DNA of 64,000 nt from Chaetorhynchus papuensis. Lineage: Eukaryota; Chordata; Aves; Passeriformes; Rhipiduridae. This document shows positions 12,501 through 22,550 of the stretch, piece by piece. A program made the translations under genes and the position numbers. Within the stretch, counting starts at the first letter, position 1, and each line of letters starts with the position of its first letter. The notes beneath the pieces were generated by a model. It saw only the letters and a list, made by a program, of their open reading frames with translations, made no database searches and was not told where the DNA came from. The DNA is taken from assembly GCA_013396525.1 (NCBI GenBank), contig VWYX01000885.1:248001-312000 (forward strand). Direction: 5' to 3'.

Positions 12501-15303
12501 ATTTTGAACTCATATTCAACTCTGAAAATGATGTAAGGAGTGTTTAATAAATGTAAGCCTTGACAGTAGAAAGACAGAATTGAAAATGGCTGTGTATTCA
12601 GTCAGTGCTTGAACTAAGCCTCAGGGTGAACAAATGGGACTGACGCAAGTATATTGCATTCCTCCTATGACTTGCACCTCTCCTTCTGCTTGCCACACTC
12701 TAAAGGGAGAGCTGTCTGGGGGGAAAAAAAAAGCCAGCCTTATTGTTCATTTTCAGAAAATGAACCATAAGACCCAGAAATCAACAAGGAAGAGAGTTGG
12801 CCCAAGACAGGATTTATGGCTTTGTCTTCCCATTAGCAGACAAGCTTTGGGCATTAATGAAGTTTTCACCCTTGAAACTGGAAACTGGTACGCTGAACAG
12901 AGCTGTGGCTTCTCTCTCCTTTTAGCGTGACACACCTCTTGGTCTGGAAGGACTCTATCCAAAGGTGACATAATCGTTCCCTTCACTGATCACTCTCAGC
13001 TTTGTTTTTAATGCCATTACTGATTTTTTTCAATGCTTTTGCCATATCAGTTCTTATTGACTGGAAGCTGCTGGCTCAATTGATGCAGCCCGTTAAGTAG
13101 TTTGCAACAATAATTCCTGCTTTTACTGATGTAGTCCTGTTTAGAACTGGCAAACCAGAGGTAGAATGCTTTGCACGTTTGCAGTTTCTTCTCCAGGCAG
13201 TTCTTAGAACAATCATGGGTTTGTTCCGTTCTTTTTCCTAAGCCCAGAGGAAGATTGAGGGAAGATTGCCTAATATTTTCTGGACCTTTTCAAGTTGTAA
13301 ACTTCATTGCCCAATATAATCCTTTGCTTCTAAAGAGAGAGACAATTATCCAAAACTATTTGGAGATATATTTTTAAAAAGCTGTATCCTGCAAAATGAG
13401 TAGGGAATCCCATCAACCCATGAAATGCTGAACACTATTCAGATATGAGAAAACCTGCATCTCCATAATTTTCAGCTTAGGAAAGTGTCATAAGAGTACG
13501 ACCAGATACGGTGAAACTTTTCCATTTCTTATTAGCATGGGACAATATCTGGCTTTTTACTTCTTTTATTTAACGGAATTCAGAATCATTGTCACGAGTT
13601 GACCGCAGTCAGTACAGAAAAGAGTGTATTTTCCCTGAATTCAGGGAAAATTTTGAGTTTTTCAATTTTCATTGAAAGCAACGGCGTGATTCTCCAGACA
13701 GCCTATCGTGACGTGGAGTTTAAGGGTTGCTCAATGCCGTATGACATTTCCTTCTGTTAGAGTACTTTGGCAAGAGCTTACTGGCTTTGCAGTGTGTGCC
13801 TTTTAAGGCCTCTGATAAATGATTAGGCAGATAGTTTAGCCTCTTGTTGCCAGTGGGAGTAAGGCAGTAACTCCAAGAGAAGTGTCCAGCTAATGTATTA
13901 ATGCCTTAATCCAGACCAATAATATAATGTAGTTTGACATGTCTGGCATATGGTTTCTATCATCTCAATATTCTTCTCTGTTCCTCCATGACATTATAGA
14001 CAACTAACCAAAATAAAGAGAAGCAGGAATTTCTTCACCCATAAAATATATTCTAAAATGTTCTGTATTTTGTTCCAGCTCTTTGGTTGATTGGGTGATG
14101 AAGTGATCCTGAAATTTAGTGATTACTTCACTGACTGTCTACAGTATTTTCTTTCAGAATATCCTGTGGCATTGTTATTACTGGTCCCTGTCATTAGAAA
14201 TACTTAGCAAAATCTGTGATATGCAGGTACTTTTCGCTTGCACTGTTTAGTGTCCATGGGTGCATGTGTTGGGTGTTCGGACCTTTACAAGCCTGCAGGT
14301 ATGAGGTGCTGACATTTTAGAAATGTGGTTTTAAACCAAGGTGCATTTTGCAAGTTTTGCAGCAGCAGCTAAAGGAAGCAGATTATATCCAGGAGACATT
14401 TAAAAATAAGTAGAATAACGGAGTTTTTGTACTGTGGTTACATGCTTATATGCATGTGCCCCATTCCAAGCCGGTTATAGATGGAATAGCCAAAACATGT
14501 CACTGCTTACCTGTGAGACAGTCTTAGGCCTGGGTTAGGTTTAAAGTCCCATACAAACTGTGCACTTAACACATTGGCCTAAAAGGAGCCTTTTCCTGCT
14601 GCCCTTGGAGTACAATGTAGTGTTGGCTCTGAGCACAGCAGGTCACTTGCCTCTTGCTCCCACACTGGCCCCACTCTGCTGTGAGCCCAGTAGCATAGGC
14701 AGAGCCCAGTTTGGAAGATGGTGAGGGTGCAATCAGCCCATGGTGGATATTACAGGTAGGTGTGGCTGTATGCATTGAAACCACAATCTAACCTGTGTCA
14801 TGAATTACATTTCCCAATGTTTTCTTCTTAGTTGCATAATAAATCATTAGCAAACATCGCAGAATATCTTTAGAAAAACTATACATGGTTGGGATGCAAG
14901 ATTACATCAGGTATAAGGCAAGGCAATACTTTGTACAAAGTACACCAATAAAAGTTATATCCCAGGCTGAAGGGCTTACTGGTCTGCTGAGAAGGCTATT
15001 TGGGGGCTAAAATTTTAAGTGCTTTGACAGAGCTGTAAAGGGAGGGCTGCCATCTGGCTCTGGTTTTCACTTCAAACTTTATTTTTGTATTCACTAATAA
15101 ATTAACTTACTAGGCAGTCTTTACATTTTGTGGCTGTTGCAGTTGTGTGTTATGTCTGTTGTTAGTAAAGAAATGTGGATATGCACGTATTAGGCAAATG
15201 AAGGGATTTATCCTCTCTAAGTTGATGCATGGTTGTCTGTTTCTTTCAGGATAAAGAGGCCCAGAAAGACTTAGAGGCTTTACTTCTCACACTGAAGCTC
15301 TGA
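3471..15303 (+). CDS. RMDN2: RMDN2 (regulator of microtubule dynamics 2), 3' part: last four coding exons
   Basis: Four exons, each bounded by AG and GT, join in phase 0 to a 95-residue C-terminal segment ending in TGA at 15301-15303. The join is 3471-3569, 5319-5372, 5461-5541, 15250-15303. The deduced protein contains LSWIEKK, EEALQNFLK, HPGYSK, YVYLAKCY and DKEAQK, matching the C-terminal TPR-like region of the RMDN (FAM82) family. The tail-to-tail position next to CYP1B1 picks RMDN2 over RMDN1 and RMDN3. Family members are microtubule- or mitochondria-associated helical-repeat proteins; a biochemical activity for RMDN2 is not settled. The N-terminal part, including any membrane segment, lies left of the window. 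No frameshift or internal stop is seen, so the gene looks intact here. The last intron (9.7 kb) is much longer than the preceding one (88 bp). Confidence 0.93.
3570..5318 (+). other. RMDN2 intron between exons A and B
   Basis: A 1749-base intron with GT at 3570 and AG at 5317-5318. No repeats or embedded genes were recognised. Confidence 0.85.
5319..5372 (+). CDS. RMDN2: RMDN2 coding exon B (18 codons, phase 0/0)
   Basis: The acceptor is a T-rich tract ending 'ttatttag' and the donor is 'gtaacc'. The 54-base exon encodes AEEMHPGYSK followed by CNYVYLAK, the linker and first half of a TPR-like helix pair. The exon is too short to be found by length, but it fits the family order exactly between exon A and exon C. 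Confidence 0.9.
5461..5541 (+). CDS. RMDN2: RMDN2 coding exon C (27 codons, phase 0/0)
   Basis: The acceptor is 'tttttcttctcag' and the donor 'gtgggt'. It encodes CYKDLGQKNNALKYCDSAL and then SILSVTNE, the second TPR-like helix. Only 88 bases separate it from exon B, an unusually small intron for this gene. Confidence 0.9.
13628..13651. repeat. Perfect 24-bp palindrome with two abutting TTCN3GAA motifs
   Basis: The left half ATTTTCCCTGAA is followed directly by its exact reverse complement. The inner part reads TTCCCTGAA at 13631-13639 and TTCAGGGAA at 13640-13648, each matching the STAT/GAS core TTCN3GAA. Sequence symmetry is observed directly; binding by STAT factors is inference only. Confidence 0.85.
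13660..13677. repeat. Short inverted repeat, 7-bp arms and 4-base loop
   Basis: Arms TTTCAAT (13660-13666) and ATTGAAA (13671-13677) flank TTTC. It lies nine bases after the 24-bp palindrome. Confidence 0.7.
15250..15303 (+). CDS. RMDN2: RMDN2 terminal coding exon (17 codons plus TGA)
   Basis: The acceptor is 'tctgtttctttcag'. It encodes DKEAQKDLEALLLTLKL and stop. The DKEAQK start matches the family C-terminus directly after the TxE end of exon C. The final residues form a leucine-rich helix. A later alternative last exon cannot be excluded, but none is visible. Confidence 0.88.
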   Translation, partial: DKEAQKDLEALLLTLKL

Positions 15304-15360
15304 TACTACATACGTTTAACTCTTCATGCTGTAATAAAATTGCAAAACTAAAATGAGAAT
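15304..15360 (+). terminator. RMDN2: RMDN2 3' UTR start with poly(A) signal AATAAA
   Basis: AATAAA lies at 15333-15338, 30 bases after the stop codon. A longer 3' UTR is possible, since the following 700 bases are AT-rich with further AATAAA-like words such as the one near 15610. The true cleavage site cannot be fixed from sequence. Confidence 0.5.
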
Positions 15361-17249
15361 CTACAGTGACTGGAAACTGCGGGTGAATTTCAGCTAAGTC
15401 AATGCAAAAACAGTCATTGATTTTTGTTGGCTTGGATCATGGCCTTTAAAGTGTCCTGCGATTGTGATATTAAAACAATACATTCATTTTTGATTATTTA
15501 TAATCTTGTACTGAAGTTTAATTTTAGATTTCTGACACTGTGAGTCTGATTCTCTGAACATGAAGTCCAGTGCTGGCAATGGACATACTGGGGGTTAGAA
15601 TGCAAAAGGAATAAATCTCACTTTGAAAGATGAATCAACTAGTATGTGATGCCAGCATAGAACTGTGTGTAGCATAAACAAACAAAAAATGTTTCTATAG
15701 TAAATTATATTTATATCAACTAATTTACACAGATGTGTACAGAAGAAAATAATGAATATTTATGTTTACACATTTCTCTACTCTTAAAAAATTACAATCT
15801 TGTTCTTGTTAAAGAAAGCTGTTGCCGCAACAAAGCTCTTTTTACTTTAAACCTACTGTCAGTTTTACAAAGAAATGTGAAAATTTTATAAATTAAATAT
15901 TAAAGTTATAATTTATTTGTAACATCAAGTACAATATTAAAGATCAGACCAATTAAATGAAGTGGTTTAGATTAATCCATTACAGCTGTGATTTTTAATG
16001 GATTTGTATCACGACCTCCATCAAGTTTGTGAAGTCTGGCTCTTTCTCTTTGAAGAGGTGCCTAACACAGTGTCATCAGTGTCTGAAGAACCTAGTCCAG
16101 CATGTGTCCATCACTAACCTTTTCTATCATCTATGTAACATACTGTACATAAAAGTAGACTACTAAAGACCTACTACTTCTGTCTGAGTGTGTAGGACAG
16201 CAGCGTTTTCAGTAAAATGTAGCAGATAGGGAAAAATTTCCATTCACCACTGGCATGATCCACAATACACCAAAGTGTAGAAAAATAAAGGCCAGATGTC
16301 ATTGGCTTTTAATTCAGGATATTAATCTAGATGCAGGGAGTGTACCTGGAAGAAGTAGGCATTTCTGTTAAAGGACATACAATTGAGTAAGGACAGCTAT
16401 ATGTTCCCTTGATCTATTTGATGGGTAAGATAATGTGGACCACTTCATGGCAAAGACAGGGAGATCTTCACAAACTGATATATGCATTTTACTTTTTTCT
16501 AATGTTCATTCTGTGGAAAAATAGTTTATGTATGTCTTTCTCAACTCAAGAGTCCTTTTTTTAAAATACATAATTTCAGAGAAAAGGAGAAATACTGTGA
16601 AAGATAAATGCTGTCAAACAGTTCACTCTAAGACAGTGTTGTGATTCACACAGAATAATTGACTTGTGAACAGGGAAGCTGGAAAGGTGCTACATCGTGA
16701 TTTTGGTAAGGGGCTGTTGGTAAAGTCTGCTTTGGACATTTTCATAGCCAATGCAGGAGGCATAGTTTAAAAGAATCTACAAGAGTGATTTGTACTTAGG
16801 GTTGTTGTTAACAATTCACTGTCACCTAGGAAGATGTAATAAGGAGGCCTTTACTGAAATCAATTTTGTGCTAATTGATGTCCTTTATAAAATAAATTGG
16901 ATTATGCAATAGACACTTCATTTACAAGTAATTATTGATGATGAAAGCTGAAAGTGTATTGGAGGAATAGATTAGAACAAGAAGTTACTTACATTAATTG
17001 CTGAAATTAGGATTCGCTTCATTAAGGGCAAATATAAAGTCTTGAATTGAAGTAATTAACAGAAAGAGATTGGAGGAGACCAGGCTAGTTGTAATTCTGT
17101 GGAAAAGGACGTGCAGATTCCAGTGAGTGGCAAGTTAATCATGGGTCAATAATGTCGTGTTTTTGTGAAAAAGCAAATTTCATACTAGACTGAATAAATA
17201 AGCATTCCCCATTAAATTCACATGAAATAACCTTTTACTGTAATTAGGC
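15361..17249. other. AT-rich downstream flank of RMDN2, no gene seen
   Basis: May hold additional RMDN2 3' UTR in its first several hundred bases. Nothing else was recognised. Confidence 0.5.
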
Positions 17250-17765
17250 CTAATAAGTTCTAATGAGGTCTGAGCTGGTATACTGTATCTGGTTTCAGGC
17301 ACCACACTTGAAGGAGTTTGGGGGCTAATTGGAAGGAGTCCAGCAGAGAGAGAGACAAGAAAGATGAGAGCGCTAGACAACATCATTTTGTGTGAAAGAA
17401 TTTGGTATGTTTAGTCTGCAGGAGCAAAGACTAAAGGAGTATTCACATTTGTAAAAAGCTTTTGCAGAAAAGATAGTAAAAAAACAACCCAAACCTTGTT
17501 TTCCAAATCTCCTATTCACAGGACAAGAGGTAATTGCCTACTTCAGATTAGGCATTAGGAGAAAATAATCCTGATGGTAACTTTGTAAAGCCCTGCAATA
17601 CATTTCCTGAGAACATTTTAAAATCATTTACTTAAGTTTTAATATAAAAGTTAAATAAGATTTCATACATTGGCAGTGTTTAAGGCACAGTTCATCCTCT
17701 GGTAGAGGTTGGACTAGATGGCTTCTTAAAATCCCTCCTGACCTTGCTGTCCCTGGGAAGTGCAC
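17250..17765 (+). mobile_element. Old, diverged CR1-type LINE 3' segment
   Basis: Landmarks of the ancestral amniote CR1 3' region occur in order on the + strand. They are 'ctggtttcaggcaccacact' near 17288, then 'aattggaaggagtccagcag', then 'tttagtctgcaggagcaaag'. A 'ggacaagaggtaattg' block, 'attaggcattaggag' and finally 'gaggttggactagatgg' with 'aaatccctcctgacc' follow. Many substitutions and stops show an old insertion. It is not the same subfamily as the copies at 784 and 63790. Confidence 0.75.
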
Positions 17766-20700
17766 AATTCCGACTCCCTGTGAGCCATAGGCACTCCTGA
17801 GAAGTCGGTGGGCTGTGTCTGCACACACTGGCCCAGCGTTTAGGCCCAGACTACCAAATGAGTTTGTACTCTGAAATATTTGTCAGCATGTTTCAAGACT
17901 TGAATTTAAAGATGGGCATCATGACTGTCCTTGACTGTTTATTATAACCTTGGTTTTAATTCACATGGTTACATTTTTAATGAAATTTCTGATTTTATAA
18001 ATATAGTTACTGATCTTTCTTTTCAGCCTTATGAATTAAGCACATTATTCTGTTTTAATTTTTGCTCATTACTAGCGTATGTGTAGAATTAAAAATTAAT
18101 ATCTGGGAGAGAAAAGGTTGGGTTCAATTATTCATTCTAAATTGTCTTTTTTAGTTTGCAGAAATATTACTCACACAGGTAAGAAATGGCCAAGATATTT
18201 TGTGCTTTTAGAAGTTTTTCCTAGTTAGTATACATGAGCATTCTCAAATTTTTTGTTTCTGCATTGCTAATCTGAGAACTTTTAAAATTGAAGCACATTC
18301 CCTAAATTGTTACCTAATTGCTCCTTGGACTAAAGCTTTTGCATTTAGTTATAGGCCCAGGCTATCTGTTCTTTGTGCCATACCAGCTGGAGAAAAAGCA
18401 AGCATAGCTGCAGAGGGCCATATGTTTTCTTTTTTGTTTAAAATATCCACAAGCAGACAGTGACTTCCGTAGTTTTGTCTCTGTGGAGGAGCTAGATTCT
18501 GTGAGTCCGTATTAACCCCCTGCGGGCTTTGAAGTCATATGGAGTAGATGGGGCTGCAGGCTTCCTAAAGCCATGGTACCTCCTTCAGTTCTGCTGTGGC
18601 ATCTCTTGGTTGGTCTCTCCTCCAGTACATATATACACTCTAAATCCTCTGTGGTAATTTGTCTCTTTACATACTTGAAACAAGTGAGCTCGGGGGGCCT
18701 TCACCTGGTACCACACTTAATGTGCTTCATTACAGTTAAATCTGCTAGTTCTGCCCTCTGTGATGATTGAGGTAACTTTTATTTCTTGCAGTGAAGCTAA
18801 GGCTTCTGTCAACGAATCCTAATCCCTTTGCAATTGTCCCTCTGCAACACACAAAGCACATGATACATTTTTTTTGTAGCAATTGGCCACAGACACATTG
18901 TGGAAATGGCTACAAGAGATTCGCTCTCATACTACTTTGTTTAGAGTACTGTCTTTCCTTCTGCAGAGTCAGGGTGAGATACTCATTTCTGTGTACTAAT
19001 ATCAATACACTGACTTCTGCAATCAATTAGATCATCACTTTCTGCCAGTGGTGAGTAGCTGGTGATCTAGAAAAGAAAGTGACAAGTCCTATGTCCAGTT
19101 CAATTAAAAAAAAAACCCCTCACCTAAATCCATGCCTGCAGCTCTGTTATTATAGTAGTAAAAGCCTGAACTAAAAAACAAAGACCCCCATAAGCAAAAG
19201 CCAGCACTGAAACCAAAGTAACAACAAAAGAAATCCAGTGAAGAAATGGCTACCAGATCCAGCCATGTTGAACCCAAACACTGCAGCTTATTTGGATCTA
19301 CGTATCTTGAGCCATTACTGCCTTATCACTTTCTACTTGAAGTACCTACAGCTGTAGGGAGGTATTATGGATTCCAGCAAGATTGGTGGGTTTTCTGGAA
19401 TTTTCTTGGACATTCTGGAAGGTAGTCCTGTGGTGGTTTTTTTCAGTGGGCACAGTAGTGCACTACAGCTATTCCAAATCAGAAAATCTTGTGGTAATGT
19501 GACAAAATTGTATTGCAGCATTCACCCAGTGCAAGCTCAAGGAGTAACTCCGAAGGGCCAGCATTATTATTTGTTCTTTTTTCTTCTGTGCATAAGGTTG
19601 TATTCTTATTTTCCAGCACTTTTCCTTCTTACATGCTTCCAAGTTCCTTGGAGAAGAAACAAATCAAACTGTCTTGACAATACAAAAAGAAGTAAGCTTT
19701 TCTGGCCCTGTCTATGTTTGTGTAACCCATGCATGTGTGATACTGGGAAATGAAGCACTGGAACTAAGAATGTGAAACATTAATAATTTTTTTTTTTAGG
19801 AAATATTTTACTCATTTAAATAAACAACCAGTTACTCTAGAAGTATCTGTGGGATCCAGTGTGAACTTGAATATGAACAATCCGAGCTCTGTGCTTGGTA
19901 GTGCTGCTGACCCATGATGTGACTGTGGGGTTAAGCTACTTAGCTACATACCCAAGTTACACACACGCAAACACCGTCTGTCCACTCTTCATATGTTTTG
20001 TTTATTAAGATTAATTATGAGCTGGTTTGAGTTGCCTACGTGTACTAGCTAAAAATAGAGCCACACAATATTTACTGGGAATAGTGTAACCTAAACATGT
20101 GTTAAGGATATGGGCATGAATATGAATGTGCTTTTTCCAAACTAAGTTCAGGTTTCTGATTCATAGATAAAGGTAATCAACATGGCTGTTGAAATTTCGG
20201 TCTCCAGGGAGAAATGTTCTTGTTTGTTGTTCAGAAAAATGTGGCAAATCAGCAAAGTAGATTCAGTGATTTACTTGTGTTTTCCTAATCTTAGAAGAGG
20301 ATAATTTATGAAGAAATGAAAATTCATTTGTAAAGCTCCTGACTGTGGCTCTGGGTTAAGGATTACTGTTTTGCAGAATGTTAGGCCAGCTTACATAATG
20401 CCCTGAAAAATCATACATGAAGTCTTAAAACAGTAATAAAGTATGTTTTTCAAATTAGAACAGCAGAATGCATCTAATGGAACACTTTCTAAGTGCAGTG
20501 AGGGGTTCATACAAAAGCACTGCTAGAATGTGTGTTGATTTTGATACCACCAGTGTATGGGTATTGGCAGTTTCAAGCACAACCATGTTGCTGGTGCCTT
20601 CACCATGAATCCCTGAGCAAGAATTACCTGTGCACGCTGGCACAGAAGAGCATAATTGTGTGATCTCACAGTCATTTGACATCTTTGTTTTAAAAGTGTT

Positions 20701-21339
20701 TGTCTCACTGAAGAGTAGTTTCACGTGATTTGTCCTGTGGTGTTTTGGTGTCATTGAGATCATGGCAAGACAGCCTCTGGACATCAGTGAGTCCCAGGCT
20801 TTGTGCCAGGATGAGATTTTGAAAAGTACCTGCATGGCCTTGTGTGACATTTGCTTCTGTACATCCTAGTACTCGGCCCAGCTTGTTCCAGCGGTGCACT
20901 GCTTTCATGCCCTTTTACAGCCATTCCTACATGTCCCAACAGGTTGATTCAGGAAATGAGAAGGCAGGTATTTTCAGCTGTCATGGGAGAAATTTGGAAC
21001 AATAAATCAAGGGGGATAAAAAGCACAAACTACTGGATCTGGATCTGTAAGGTCATTTGAGCAATACTTTTAATTAGTTATCCACCATACATGATTTCTC
21101 TAAAGGTCATTAGTTTATTTTCTCTAGAGGGGGAGTTTTGTGGTTACTCTAGCCTATTGCACACCACAGAATTTTTCCTCCCTCCCACAACTTATTTCCT
21201 CATCTGAAATAATGGGGCTGACAAGGCTTCTTTCACCCAAGAGGATGGTTTGAAATAAAATATGTAAGAAAAACACGTGGAGAACACGCACAGTAGTAAG
21301 TGCTAAAATAGGCTTCACCTTTTAGGCCTCTTTTACTCT
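17766..21339. other. Intergenic, no gene seen
   Basis: AT-rich DNA. A 14-bp palindrome (CCTACAG and its complement) lies at 19345-19358. No recognisable exon, RNA gene or mobile element was found. Confidence 0.5.
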
Positions 21340-21688
21340 TTCGATCAGCCCCCAAAATGCCGTCAGGGAAGACGAAGCCTTGGGAAGCATTTACGCTGGT
21401 TCCAGGCTGGTTGGAGCGCGCGGAGAGCCCGTGCGGCTCTGCCTGCAGGCGCACAGCTGTACCTCTGGCGCCAAGTGTGTGAGCAAGTGGCCCAGCTGGT
21501 GAGCAGCAGCCAGCCCGGCAGGAGAGGCGACACACCTGGCTGAGCAGCGGGGCAGCGACCCCTGATGGGGTTCCCGTGGGCCCTGGCAGTGGGAATTGGC
21601 ACATTTGGTGCGTGTGGTCAGCGGCTGAGTGACCTTCGGGGATGTGCTCTGGTGGCTCGGGAGCTGTGCCGCTGCAGGAGTCTGCAGG

Positions 21689-21735
21689 ATGGCGGCTGAG
21701 CCTGTGGCAGCTGCGGGCCTGGAGGCGAAGGAGGG
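21689..21735 (+). CDS. Candidate first coding exon, gene not recognised
   Basis: ATG in strong context (A at -3, G at +4) opens MAAEPVAAAGLEAKEG and is followed exactly by a GTGAGT donor at 21736-21741. Alanine- and glutamate-rich N-termini of this type are common for first exons inside CpG islands. If unspliced, the frame ends at once because GGG is followed by TGA. I recognise no protein with this start, and I see no partner exon on the + strand before 38 kb. It may equally be a chance ATG inside a non-coding RNA exon that uses the same donor. Confidence 0.35.
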
Positions 21736-21812
21736 GTGAGTACGTGCTCTGTGGGGTATCCGGCTTCACCCTGCTGTGTCTGTGTCAGGAGGAGCGTGTG
21801 TGGGATACGTGT

Positions 21813-21849
21813 GGTGGGTACTGTAATGGTGGGTACTGTAATGGTGGGT
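21813..21849 (+). repeat. 15-bp tandem repeat, about 2.5 copies
   Basis: The unit GGTGGGTACTGTAAT occurs twice exactly and then as the partial GGTGGGT. It lies just after the candidate first exon inside the CpG-rich island. Confidence 0.85.
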
Positions 21850-22550
21850 GTTTCACAAGCCTGCGAGTCTGCTCGTGGCACCAGCCCGCGTTAAGTTAAA
21901 AGAGAAAATCTGGACACTGTCCCGTGGAGAGCTAACCAAAGGTCGACAGGATTTGGTAACTCGTGTGGGGAGGCGTGTTAGGTCTTGAGCGGGTAACTAC
22001 CGACGTGCAAGACTTTCTTCTGTGCAGGGCTCTGAGTACCGTCAGGCCTGCCGTGCCACCTGAGGGGATTCTCCGGGGCTCTGTCACTACCGTGTGCTGT
22101 GGGGCACTGCTGCGGGTGGCAAGTGACAGTGAAATGAAAATGGTCACTTTCTACTTTCCTTGCTTCAAAAGACGTGTTTGTTCATGTTCACCAACTTAAA
22201 TTTATATGGAAAAATGCAAGGCAGAAAGGACATTTCAAATGCATTGCCTATGAGCTGCAGTTTTCCTGTGGTAAGAGCTTGTTACTGTTAAATACGTGCT
22301 CAATAAAGCTAGAGCACCAATGTGAAAACAATGCTGTAGCTCGGGTATGTGGGATAGGATTTATTTTAACTGCCAATATTTCATTCCATTTCTCCCATAA
22401 CTGGTTACAGCGCTTAGTTACGATCCCCCCGACGGCCCTGCAGGCAGCCCGTGGTGGGCGAGAGGCAGTCGGCAGCTGCTGCCAGCGAGCCGGGCTCCGT
22501 CTGCAGCGCTCTGCGAGGGGAGGTCGCGCTGATTCCACCAGCTGAGAGCT

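Larger units (their letters stand above)
5542..15249 (+). other. RMDN2 last intron (9.7 kb)
   Basis: GT at 5542 and AG at 15248-15249. Mostly unremarkable AT-rich sequence with short T and A runs and a small GT run at 8875-8888. The one stretch that stands out is near 13.56-13.75 kb. There a perfect palindrome and a second inverted repeat lie beside several retained CpGs in otherwise CpG-poor DNA. Confidence 0.8.
21340..22550. promoter_or_regulatory. Orphan CpG-rich island between RMDN2 and CYP1B1
   Basis: Base composition changes abruptly near 21.34 kb. CpG dinucleotides are dense through about 21.75 kb and still raised to about 22.1 kb, with a second GC-rich block at 22417-22547. No TATA box was noticed. 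In a bird genome such an island normally marks a promoter, yet neither neighbouring gene starts here. Long open frames on the - strand (for example 21233-21769) are probably side effects of low stop-codon frequency. The island could drive a long non-coding RNA, an unannotated coding gene or an enhancer transcript. Confidence 0.6.

Noticed and set aside
21233..21769. 178-residue - strand open frame over the orphan CpG island
   Set aside because: Proline- and alanine-rich without a domain. Likely a by-product of GC-rich sequence, although a transcript from this strand is not excluded.
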